Shown here one piece after another: positions 8,508 through 15,905 of a stretch of DNA of 15,905 nt (the stretch's first letter is position 1; every line of letters starts with the position of its first letter). The position numbers and the translations under genes were made by a program. The DNA is from Zygnema cylindricum (taxonomy: Eukaryota; Streptophyta; Zygnematophyceae; Zygnematales; Zygnemataceae): positions 502,669 to 518,573 of the forward strand of contig JBBHKE010001339.1 in the NCBI GenBank assembly GCA_037447655.1, written 5' to 3'. The notes beneath the pieces were generated by a model, which saw only the letters and a list, made by a program, of their open reading frames with translations, did no database searches and was not told the origin of the DNA.

Positions 8508-9669
8508 AGTTGATATAATCCCAAATGAATGATCCCTTGATAATCAAACCCACAATACAACTTCACCCCTATGGAGATAAGACCTTGTGTGTGCTCAGTT
8601 CCACCACTGAATGCAAAGCTTGAATATGTGTTTTGGACAGTATTCCCCACTTTGACTTTCCCACTGAATAAGTGACACCCTCGCACGCAAAGACTCTGAC
8701 CGACTACACCCTTGTGTAGATTGGACTCCCCTGAGTGCGCAGCAAAAAGAATCACTGAATTTTCTCACCCGAGCAATAAGTTATGGCTGGTCAAAGATGA
8801 CCTTTATAGCTACAAGCTCTCTTAGAGAGAGTTACCTAAATATTACTAAGTCTCGGTCTGCCTACTCACGACTACCTACTACTAAACCCTAGTCGAATAG
8901 GAACACTATATAGAACAAGAATGTACAATGGGCGATGTACTTATTGTACGACCATTGTACGACAAGGTCTACAAGGTGACACCTGTCAAATCGGAAGCCA
9001 TGGTTCCTCCTCCCATCTTCTCCGGTATCAAATAATGTGGCGCCACGTGGCACCGCGTGACGCTATCTCCGTATGCCACCAAAAAGCTCACTTTGCGTGG
9101 CGGCTATAATGCCGACCGTTCGATCAAAAAAAATTTTACACGGTTCAGATTCGCGTACATGCAGAAATTGCTTCTTTTGGTTAGTCTGCTGTTAATTAGC
9201 TGTTGCGTTAATGGTTATGTATTTATGAAACCCATCACGTGTATTGTTTCGATAACGCCTTATTGGTTAAGGCGATCTCTAAAAATGTAACCACAGACCA
9301 TGGTTCAAATTTGGTTTAGAGCAGTTTTTGGTTATTTGTTAGTTTGTTAGAACTCTCTTCTTGTACACTTATAAATACCTATTGTACCCTACATATGCCA
9401 TCACTTACTGTAAGCTTTAGGCTAAAGCTAACGTCTATTATAGGATGTAGGTACCAGGATCAAATCCTGGAATAGTCACAACCATTTTGGTACAAGCTAC
9501 GAATTAGCCTATCCTCTTTAGACAGCCATGGCTCTAGCTCTCTCTCTGGTCTTCAGTGACTACAACAAGTATGGGGACCGGAGAGAGTTGAGCGAGAAGC
9601 AGGTTGCCTTTGCTGACTTACTCTATTTATTTTTCCAATACAGACCTAGAAAATACATAAATTTCAACA
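8508..9669 (-). mobile_element. LTR A, an old copia-type LTR (about 1.16 kb)
   Basis: This block aligns to LTR B (12439-13507) over most of its length. Shared blocks include GACTCCCCTGAG near 8723, AGCCATGGCTCTAGCTC (9524-9540) and AGACCTAGAAAATAC (9642-9656). Its right edge ends TTTCAACA, so in sense (minus strand) it begins TGTTGA. The left edge reads AGTTGA on plus, i.e. a TGTTGA terminus with a decayed first base. In sense, a TATATAG at about 8905-8911 is a candidate TATA box. Next to the left edge in sense comes TGGAGTCGGCAC, in the position of a primer binding site, then a gag-like frame, so it is best read as a 5' LTR of a truncated element. The bases flanking the right edge are not purine-rich, so it is not a 3' LTR. 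A solo LTR remains possible; no clear target-site duplication was found. Confidence 0.75.
9435..9475. other. Conserved LTR hairpin, LTR A copy
   Basis: CCAGG (9454-9458) pairs with CCTGG (9466-9470) around a 7-base loop ATCAAAT. CTATT (9435-9439) pairs with AATAG (9471-9475), which abuts the inner stem. The 23 bases 9447-9469 are identical in LTR B. On plus, GGATCAAATCC resembles the pol III B-box and tRNA T-arm geometry (5-bp stem, 7-base loop), with two mismatches to GGTTCGANTCC. Confidence 0.6.
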
Positions 9670-10842
9670 ATGGGAAATAAGATGCATGGTTGTATGATGC
9701 GATGAACAACCATGTTGGGTGAGCGCGGACATCCGGAGAGATGTCGCTGATTTCTGGGAAGGGGTTCAACCACCGGTCGATGGGCCGAGGCTCCCCATAA
9801 CGTGAATAGTTCTACCAATCCTCAATTGGTATGTAATGTGCCACCGTTGGTCGGAAGCCATCCATATCCTCGTCTACGACGGAGGCGGAAAAAACAAGTT
9901 GGGTTCTTTCTCTCAAACTTGAAGTTGATCGTCAAGTGGAACTTGAGCCGGTTGTACCGACATGAGACCTCTTTCACGGTTTGGTGAAGGAGGAAATCCC
10001 ACGACCTCATCTTCGTCAATATACTCTTCTTCCATCCGTCTTTTTGAGCTCTCCGAAGGTTGCTCGTCCGACGTCGTGGAGTCGTCTTCGTATTTCGTCA
10101 CAGGAATATCCGATGGTTCGGTCTCTTCCGGCGCTTCCTCCTTTTCTGGAGGCTCATCCCTGTCTTCTATAGACTCGTCCGTTCCCGTTCCCGAGGGGTC
10201 ATAATCTTCATCGACTCCCTTACCCCCACCTACTTCCCGAACACCTACGTCCTTCTATCAAACCCCTTCATCTAATAACCCCCATTATGCCACCCTTCTC
10301 GTTTATACATCGTCCGTCCCCGTCTTTTCCCTTAACATCTCCTCTAATTCCCCCATCTCGTCTCGTTCAACATCCGTTTCCTCCACCTCACTCAATACCA
10401 GCTCCATTCAAACCCTTTCACTTCCACCCTCCTCCATTGTCACCCTATTTCCTATTGCTTTATCTATCCGCTCCCTCTCTCTTACGACCTCCTCATTTCT
10501 CGTCACTTCATGCCTAGCCGCCTCGCCCTAGTCCCCTTTAATAAATGACTACTCCCTTTCTCTATTTAAACCCTCCCTTGGCATCCTATTCCTTTCTGCC
10601 GCCTCCTCATCCAACCTTTGCCTTTCTTCTGTTGCTGATACTTCCCTCGTCCAATTCTCCTCTAACACTATCTTCCTTTCTCCCTTAAATGGTTCTATAA
10701 ACGCCTCCCTTTCCCTCACTAAGTTCTCCCCCCTATGTATATGACCCCCCACCTCGGTTTCCGTTGGTCGTTGACGATATCGCAGCCGAGTGGTAGAGCG
10801 AAGTCGTTTGAATGGTCGTCGGCCGCCCTCCATGAAGAACAA
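9670..10842 (-). pseudogene. Decayed charged coding relic (gag-like?), multiple stops
   Basis: On the minus strand one frame from ATG at 10840-10842 (or the second Met at 10831-10833) reads as a strongly charged protein down to 9913. It begins with an Arg-rich part (GGRRPFKRLRSTTRLRYRQR), then a Glu/Arg coiled-coil-like part (VSATEERQRLDEEAAERN) as far as a stop at 10549. Between 10549 and 10250 it has about seven stops but still reads as Glu/Arg-rich protein. An acidic, disordered tail follows (EDRDEPPEKEEAPEETEP, RRMEEEYIDEDEVVGFPP). After a stop at 9913 a shifted frame is protein-like up to LTR A, with one TAG: RPIDRWLNPFPEISDISPD, then HPTWLFIASYNHASYFP. That piece shares an RPI...P...WLF pattern with the gag-like frame at 8019-8453. 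LTR A seems to have inserted into it. Most stops could come from C-to-T change. No family is recognised. Confidence 0.45.
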
Positions 10843-11341
10843 AAATTATTGCTTACGGGGAAACAAAGCATATACACAGTTAAGAGAGACATAAACACCC
10901 TAAAAGACACACTTTTGCTCAAACCTTACTCGGATAGTCCTGTTGTTAACGTACTCCACTATTCACCGTGAAAAATTGAACTGTTGAACTTGCGCCTTAT
11001 AAACTAAAATTCAAGCGATGACAAACTGTCGTCGAGCGTTCAAATGTATTCGAGTTTCCCAACACTGATTTGACGAAACAACGTCGTCGGCCGCAAATTA
11101 TATTCGAGAATACCGGCGTTGGGTTGACTGAACTGATGTCCTTGGAGGTTTACTCGAAACAACGAACCACTGTCGTCTTTCATTCGCACTTTCGACCTAA
11201 CGAGGTGTCCTCAACCATTTCAAGAATTTGTCGTACCCATCATTGAAACGACAACATGATGTCGTTGCATACACCGCGACAAAGACCGATTGTCGCTAGT
11301 ACGTTGTCCCCACAAGGAAATCCAATGACATGAGAAAAATA
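10843..11341. other. Non-coding stretch with CGACGA-type inverted repeats
   Basis: No credible gene. Several short inverted repeats based on ACGACA/TGTCGT occur, the clearest being AACGACA (11247-11253) with TGTCGTT (11260-11266). The style resembles the CGACGA-rich patch at 6570-6693, which hints at related old repeats. Confidence 0.5.
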
Positions 11342-12157
11342 CTACAAAAAAATAACAAGACATTGCATACCAAACGATAACATAGAAAAACACGCACTAA
11401 TGGAGAGGTAATTAGATGTTAGGATATAGATTGAGAGGGAAAGTCGGTAGTCCAACATAATAATGGAAAAACACTTATGAGGCACAACAAAATTAATATA
11501 TAACAACACATTGTGAATGGGAGTAACAGCAAAAAAAGGAGAGATGGAACGAAACCATTTAATAAATAGGACAAAGTGTGGTTGATATAGCTTACTAGTA
11601 CCGTACACTCCGGTAAAATGTTTGGGAAAATTTCTTATGGTCCTTGGAATGATTTCTTTCTCTCCGTTTTTTTCGCAGTCCTTCAACATCCAGTTTATTA
11701 CTCGGATCCGAGTTACCTTAGTCGACACGTGTTGAACTTTCCTGTGGGAAACACGCCCTCTCGCATTGGCCGAGGACGGAAAAAAACCCTTCCACAATGG
11801 CAGCCGGGTCAACCGAGGTTTCGACTTCCGTCTCACTCTCCTCTTCGTTGGAAAATGCGTTTTTCTCGTCGTTCCTCTTATTTTCTTCATCTTGTTTAAA
11901 CTGAGAGTTATGGGGATTGTTGATGTTATAGGCAAAGTTGGCACCCCAAATTCTATTAAAGGTCCACATACTTTCAAACACTTAATATCACTTAAAAAAT
12001 AATAAATAGAAGCAGCCGAAAATGAAGAAAGTGCCAACCCAAGCAAATGAGGAAGAACTAGCGATGGTGTCATTGTCATTTTCACAAATTCATTTAAATA
12101 ATACACAAGATGCAAGTAAATGTGAAGCTGCGCGGTAAAAATGGTGGGATTTGCCAT
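11342..12157 (-). CDS. Unassigned open frame (271 codons) overlapping a second frame
   Basis: A 271-codon frame beginning MANPTIFTAQLHIYLHLVYY is much longer than expected by chance in AT-rich DNA, yet I recognise no domain. Its N-terminal part contains a hydrophobic segment (LVLPHLLGLALSSFSAASIYYF) that could be a signal anchor, given here in part. Within it, a different minus frame (11718-11981) gives a more natural acidic, Asn/Glu-rich protein (FKQDEENKRNDEKN, SNEEESETEVETSVDPAAIVE) ending FPQESSTRVD. A splice-like junction (TTGAAAG|TATGTGG near 11970) and a donor-like AAG|GTAACT near 11715 flank that part, so the 5' piece of the long frame might splice into the acidic frame. It could be a small host gene, part of an element, or chance. 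Treat as hypothetical. Confidence 0.25.
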   Translation of the reverse strand: MANPTIFTAQLHIYLHLVYYLNEFVKMTMTPSLVLPHLLGLALSSFSAASIYYFLSDIKCLKVCGPLIEFGVPTLPITSTIPITLSLNKMKKIRGTTRKTHFPTKRRVRRKSKPRLTRLPLWKGFFPSSANARGRVSHRKVQHVSTKVTRIRVINWMLKDCEKNGEKEIIPRTIRNFPKHFTGVYGTSKLYQPHFVLFIKWFRSISPFFAVTPIHNVLLYINFVVPHKCFSIIMLDYRLSLSIYILTSNYLSISACFSMLSFGMQCLVIFL

Positions 12158-12438
12158 TTTGAATTTTTCATTAAATAATCAAATTTTGAACTTTAGCATG
12201 GCTTTCAATTTAAAAATATTTCAAAACGCGGGAATAGAAACGGGGTCATGTAAAAGCTAGTTTAATTTGCCACAATATTTCAAAACTTACATCGTCTATG
12301 ACATGTTAATAGCGACATAGATACACCTTCAACTTACAGGTTGTCCGTCAAAAAGTTGATGGGAAAAAATGTGGCGTCGTAACCCCGACGAACGTTTCTT
12401 CTAACGTCATCTATGAAACGTGACCAACTTTAGGAATG
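12158..12438. other. AT-rich spacer
   Basis: AT-rich sequence between the unassigned frame and LTR B, with no coding or structured feature that I can support. It would be the 3' flank of the copia insertion. Confidence 0.5.
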
Positions 12439-12760
12439 CGTTGATGGTAAATGAAACTCTGAGACCTCCATGAGTCCACAGAGTGGACAGCTTCCAAGAA
12501 GCCTCTAGGATAACCCTGACCCCTTTGTGTTTCAGCAAAAATACCTGCCACCCTGACATACAATAACTCTAACCAATTTCACCTCTGTGAAGGCAAGACT
12601 CCCCTGAGTTGATTGCAAAAAGAATCTCTGAATTTGCTCCCCTGAGCAGTTAGTTATGGAGGGTCAAAGTTCACCTTTTGTACAGAAGCTCTCTGGGAGA
12701 GAGGGTCCTATCTCCTAATTTTTCTAAGTCCTACCTCTCTCACAGACTCTATCTATTGAT

Positions 12761-12818
12761 GTACGGAACCAATCAGATTACAGTTCCGTACGCAAAAGTA
12801 CATCTGCCGGTGTACTTT
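12761..12818. other. Pair of GTAC hairpins in LTR B
   Basis: GTACGGAAC (12761-12769) pairs perfectly with GTTCCGTAC (12783-12791), followed directly by AAAGTACA (12795-12802) with TGTACTTT (12811-12818). LTR A has several GTAC-containing words in the matching place (8921-8961) without such long stems. They may form RNA structure in the LTR transcript. Confidence 0.55.
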
Positions 12819-13250
12819 ATGTACGGACATTGTACGACATGGCCTAAATGTCGACACATGTCATATCCGAATTCGGTGCCATAATCTCCGGAGATACCAC
12901 GATCCAATGTAATTATGCCACGTGTCATCCGATGTGGCGATGGCCACAAACCGCCAAAATCTTCTTCCGCGATCTCGGCGCTAATGGCGGCCGTCCGATT
13001 AAATTCGATTTTAATCGTAGCCGTAATAAATACATGCGCGGTATTCGTTTCACTAAAGAAATAAATGCGCGGCTTTGATTTCTTGTCCGTACCCTAATCC
13101 GTACTTATACACTATCGGATCTTTGTATCCCGTAAACAATTACAGTTAAATGAATTATCCTACCTATTAATGTTTAAATAAATATCAAACCATATAATAC
13201 GTAACACTAGTTCTAAACTTAACGGCTAAGGCTACCGGCTACCTGCTGTT

Positions 13251-13291
13251 TGCCGGCCGGTAGGTACCAGGATCAAATCCTGTGGCCGGCA
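13251..13291. other. Conserved LTR hairpin, LTR B copy
   Basis: TGCCGGCC (13251-13258) pairs over 8 bp with GGCCGGCA (13284-13291). Inside lies the stem CAGG/CCTG with the ATCAAAT loop (13272-13278). The 23 bases at 13260-13282 equal LTR A 9447-9469, whereas the outer stem has entirely different but still complementary bases. Confidence 0.65.
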
Positions 13292-13507
13292 CATACCCTT
13301 TAGTAAATAAACCCCTAATTAATATAAATTACCCGTAAACCTCTAGATAGCCTAGGTAGCCATGGCTCTAGCTCCCTCTACAATTTCTCAGTGACTGCGA
13401 CAAGTTTGAGGGTTGGAGAGAGAAGTTAGAGGTAGACTGCCTCAGCTTCTTTCTATATTTCTATTTAGACCTAGAAAATACTTAAAAAATGATCATTAAT
13501 TTCTACA

Positions 13508-13520
13508 CTCCCCTTGTTTT
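13508..13520 (-). other. Polypurine tract of the copia element
   Basis: In sense the bases AAAACAAGGGGAG lie immediately after the pol stop codon (TAG, 13521-13523) and immediately before the LTR's TGTAGA. This is the standard position for the plus-strand DNA primer, and it fixes LTR B as the 3' LTR. Confidence 0.9.
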
Positions 13521-15098
13521 CTAGTCAATCTTTAATTTCAGACCACACTTCTCCCTATAGAAAATTGGCTTAGGGGAAGGCACAGGTTTGGTCATCATAT
13601 CTGCTACCATCTCACTATCTGGTCTGTACTCTAAACTGATTATTTTGTTTTCTACTTTTTCTCTAACAAAGCTGAGTCTGATGTCCATGTGTTTGGCTTT
13701 AAAATGATGTTTAGGATTGGAAGAAATAGCGATAGCTGCCTGATTATCACAAAAAAATTTATGCACCCCATCCTTAATGTGACCAAGCTCACCAAGCAAA
13801 GACTTGACCCACATCAATTCTTTTACAGCAGAGCAAGAGGCCATACACTCAGCCTCCATGGTGGACTGAGAAATAACTTTTTGATGTTTGCTACTCCAAC
13901 AGCAATCCCCATCACCCACATATAATACATATCCAGAAGTGCATCTCCTCATCGGAGCATCACTATAACTGGCATCACTCCAAGTAGTGATGTCAGTATT
14001 CTCCCCACCCAAATGCAACCATAGATCCCTAGTTCCTGTCAAATATCTAAGGACTCTCTTAGTTGCCTCCCAATCCCTCTTAGTGGGAGCATTTAGAATT
14101 CTACTCAGCACTCTTACAGCTGCAGCTAAATCCGGCCGGGTACAATTCATAATATAGATTAGACTTCCCACTACTTGCCTGTAAGGAATAGTCTGTATGA
14201 ACTTCTGTTCTTCAAGAGATAATTCCTCGTCTAAGACTTTGACTCCTTCTTCCTCACTCCCCCCACTTCCCTTCTTCAACTCCATTGGAGTTGTACAACT
14301 ATTAGCTTTATCCATTTGAAATTTTTCAAGCATGTTCCCCATTGCTTCTTTTTTAGTCAATCTTATATTTTTTCTTTTTCGGTCTCTCTCTACTTGAATT
14401 CCTAATCTATATTTTGCTTCCCCCATATCCTTCATTTCCAATCTCCCCTTAAGAAAGGTTTTCAGTTTATTAATTTTTTCCGTTGATTTACTTAAAACAA
14501 GCAAATCATCAACATAAATTGCAATAAATATCAAACCTTCCTCATCTTTGAAAACATAGATTGAGTGATCTGAGCTGATCTGAGTATATCCCAGACCGGT
14601 AAAAAATTCATCAAGCTGCTTATTCCACTGTCGAGGCGCCTGTCTCAAACCATAAAGAGATTTAATCAGCCGGCATACCTTACTCTCCTCTCCTTCCTCC
14701 ACAAACCCTTCGGGTTGTCGCATGAAGATCTCCTCTTCCAATTCTCCATGCAAAAAGGTTATTTTGATGTCCATCTTGTGCACTTCCATGTCTTCTGCTG
14801 CTGCCAGGCTAAGAAGTATACGGACGGAGGGAAATCTGACCACCGGGGTAAAGGTTTCCTCGTAGTCAATTCCCTCCTTTTGTGTAAATCCCTTTGCCAC
14901 TAGTCGGGCCTTGTAGCGCTCGATTGTGTTATCTGGGTTCAGTTTTAATTTGAAAACCCACTTACAACCGATTGGTTTTCGGTTAGGTGGACAATCCACC
15001 AACTCCCAAGTATCGACTGCCATAATTGAGGCCATCTCCTCATTGATGGCTGTCTTCCACCGCTTTCTTTGTGGACAAGTCATCGCCTCTCCATAAGT
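13521..15098 (-). CDS. Copia reverse transcriptase-RNase H (3' part of pol)
   Basis: The frame is open from a TAA at 15099 to the TAG at 13521. The ATG at 15083 is internal to the normal polyprotein and not a true start; counting from it gives 520 residues. RT motifs: GCKWVFKLKLN (39-49), YKARLVAKGF (57-66), VHKMDIKITFLHGEL (101-115, catalytic Asp105), SLYGLRQAPRQWN (142-154) and YVDDLL (190-195, Asp192 and Asp193). RNase H motifs: WSDASYSD (Asp370), QSTMEAEC (Glu410), FCDNQAA (Asp446) and KHMDIR (Asp467), then the C-terminal ADMMTKP. All catalytic residues expected in the family are present. The enzyme would copy element RNA into DNA inside virus-like particles. This domain itself looks intact. 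Confidence 0.95.
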   Translation of the reverse strand, partial: TYGEAMTCPQRKRWKTAINEEMASIMAVDTWELVDCPPNRKPIGCKWVFKLKLNPDNTIERYKARLVAKGFTQKEGIDYEETFTPVVRFPSVRILLSLAAAEDMEVHKMDIKITFLHGELEEEIFMRQPEGFVEEGEESKVCRLIKSLYGLRQAPRQWNKQLDEFFTGLGYTQISSDHSIYVFKDEEGLIFIAIYVDDLLVLSKSTEKINKLKTFLKGRLEMKDMGEAKYRLGIQVERDRKRKNIRLTKKEAMGNMLEKFQMDKANSCTTPMELKKGSGGSEEEGVKVLDEELSLEEQKFIQTIPYRQVVGSLIYIMNCTRPDLAAAVRVLSRILNAPTKRDWEATKRVLRYLTGTRDLWLHLGGENTDITTWSDASYSDAPMRRCTSGYVLYVGDGDCCWSSKHQKVISQSTMEAECMASCSAVKELMWVKSLLGELGHIKDGVHKFFCDNQAAIAISSNPKHHFKAKHMDIRLSFVREKVENKIISLEYRPDSEMVADMMTKPVPSPKPIFYREKCGLKLKID

Positions 15099-15430
15099 TT
15101 ATGGTTCATCTTGATAAGATAGTTTAGTTACCTTGTTGTTAACCTTTTTTTCTTGCAGTCTTTTGCTACTTCTCCTTCCCCCCTCAAAACCTGAGGCCGG
15201 AATAGATGGTTCTCGTGGATTCTTTCGAACAAACTCGGCTTCTCCCTTATCCCTTGATTCCAAATCAATTTCCACCACGTCTTCCGCTTCTGGTAGAGTT
15301 GTCACTGGAGTTTTCACAGCCAAGTCCTTTTCGGTCTGATTTGTACCTGCAAGAATGTCATCTTCTCTAAAACCTGGATAGTTAGGAAGCTCAAAGTCAT
15401 CGGAATTTTTTGACTCAAATCTGATTTTTA
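15099..15430 (-). pseudogene. Copia integrase-RT linker with a premature stop
   Basis: In the same frame as RT, this stretch encodes the hydrophilic, Glu/Lys-rich linker typical between integrase and RT (ESKNSDDFELPNYPGF, then VVEIDLESRDKGEAEF). It ends LSYQDEP, a TAA, and then TYGEAMTCPQ. Copia proteins normally read straight through this place (EP.T..EAM), so the TAA is a point-mutation stop. The left edge is the frameshift near 15430. Confidence 0.85.
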
Positions 15431-15802
15431 CTGACTTTGTATACTTAAGGGATCCACAGACTTTCCTTCATCCATAACTACTAGATGCTTTACTACGATT
15501 ATATCTTCCTTTTTTAGATCGTAAACTCTATACCCTTTAACATCCTCATCATATCCTAATAAGTATCCCGGTTTTCCTTTAGGATCTAGCTTCCAGTTGG
15601 ACCGATCAATATCTAGACTGAATACTTGACTGCCAAAAACCTTTAAGTGAGATATGTCTGGTTTCCGGCCTGTCCATCTCTCATAAGGTGTTTGATCTTT
15701 TATAGCTGAAGTAAGAACTCTATTTTTGAGGTAATTAACACAGTTCATTGCTTCTGCCCAAAATCTTTTTCTTATCTGACAACATATTTCTAGCACTATC
15801 AC
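15428..15802 (-). pseudogene. Copia integrase C-terminal part, in a shifted frame
   Basis: This frame encodes the end of the integrase core and the GKGYLLGY-type region: RFWAEAMNCVNYLKNR, TPYERWTGRKPDISHLKVFG, then GYLLGYDEDVKGYRVYD. These match the family blocks FWAEA...Y..NR, P...W.G.KP...HLR.FG and F.GY......YR. It sits one frame off from both neighbours, with indels near 15.78 kb and 15.43 kb that restore the original frame. The ATG at 15802 has no relevance. Confidence 0.9.
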
Positions 15803-15905
15803 TTAGAGTTCTACTTAACCTTTCAGCTACCCCATTCTGTTCCGGGTTTTCTGGAACTGTCTTTTGGTGTTGGACCCCATCTTCCCTCAAAAAATCCTCA
15901 AACTG
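15735..15905 (-). pseudogene. Copia integrase core fragment with catalytic Glu, cut by the window edge
   Basis: From the window edge the frame reads QFEDFLREDGVQHQKT, then NPEQNGVAERLSRTLSD, the part of the copia integrase core that carries the Glu of the D,D-35-E triad (codon 15822-15824 within GVAER). It then loses frame in NMLSDKK near 15.78 kb and hits a stop at 15735. The two Asp residues of the triad lie outside the window. Confidence 0.9.

Larger units (their letters stand above)
12439..13507 (-). repeat. LTR B, the 3' LTR of the copia element (about 1.07 kb)
   Basis: The right edge is sharp: on plus it ends TTTCTACA at 13507, next to the polypurine tract, so the LTR begins TGTAGA in sense. 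The left edge is inferred from alignment to LTR A and from CGTTGA at 12439-12444, a TGTTGA terminus with one transition, and could be a few bases off. Shared blocks with LTR A include AGCCATGGCTCTAGCTC (13358-13374) and AGACCTAGAAAATAC (13467-13481). It also carries a CACGTG core (12919-12924), GTACGG hairpins and the conserved hairpin at 13251-13291. Divergence between the two LTRs is high, so they come from separate insertions. Confidence 0.85.
12439..15905 (-). mobile_element. Ty1/copia LTR retrotransposon, right-truncated by the window
   Basis: In sense (minus strand) the window enters inside integrase at 15905 and continues with RT-RNase H, a polypurine tract and the 3' LTR ending near 12439. 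The order integrase before RT-RNase H defines Ty1/copia (Pseudoviridae) and excludes Ty3/gypsy. Gag, protease, the primer binding site and the 5' LTR lie beyond the window. The coding region has one premature stop (15099-15101) and two frameshifts (about 15.78 and 15.43 kb), so this copy is probably not autonomous, although RT and RNase H catalytic residues are intact. Confidence 0.93.

Noticed and set aside
9411-9480. A tRNA gene in the LTR
   Set aside because: Only a T-arm-like hairpin and an outer stem exist; 14 bases (8 in the other copy) stand where the D and anticodon arms would be.
9670-9674. ATGGG as target-site duplication of LTR A, matching 8443-8447
   Set aside because: The second copy is 60 bases from the inferred left LTR edge and lies inside the gag-like frame, so it is more likely a coincidence.
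8508-13507. One non-autonomous element bounded by LTR B (5') and LTR A (3')
   Set aside because: LTR B is flanked by a polypurine tract and pol, so it is a 3' LTR; the bases beside the right edge of LTR A are not purine-rich; and the LTRs are too divergent to be a pair.

Overview
The window looks like nuclear DNA of a land plant or another streptophyte. It holds a spliced gene of the plant EXD1-like 3'-5' exonuclease family with GT-AG introns, a Ty1/copia retrotransposon, TTTAGGG-like (telo-box) motifs, long AT-rich non-coding stretches and simple repeats. I cannot name the species. There is no sign of bacterial or organellar gene organisation.

Layout. Positions 1-484 are a 33-bp tandem repeat with a 264-bp higher-order period. 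Positions 485-1248 are non-coding, with one 16-base match to the universal 3' region of small-subunit rRNA. Positions 1249-5653 (minus strand) hold a six-exon EXD1-like gene whose exon phases fit at every junction. One of its introns carries a long (GA)n/(CT)n tract. Its C-terminus appears altered: motif III of the exonuclease fold is lost, and a neighbouring frame still resembles the family. Positions 5654-8018 are non-coding, with several perfect hairpins.

Positions 8019 to about 12.4 kb are old mobile-element debris on the minus strand: a gag-like open frame (8019-8453) directly after an old LTR (about 8508-9669), then a charged, stop-riddled coding relic (9670-10842), then an unassigned open frame (11342-12157). 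Positions 12439-13507 are a second, related LTR. It is the 3' LTR of a Ty1/copia element whose polypurine tract (13508-13520), RT-RNase H (13521-15098) and integrase (15099-15905, broken) fill the rest of the window and run off its right edge.

The two LTRs share short conserved blocks. The strongest is a 23-bp hairpin core whose outer stem differs in sequence between the copies but stays paired. The copia polyprotein keeps its catalytic RT and RNase H residues but has one in-frame stop and two compensating frameshifts, so this copy is probably inactive. The exonuclease gene is the only likely host gene. The rest is repeats and transposon remains.
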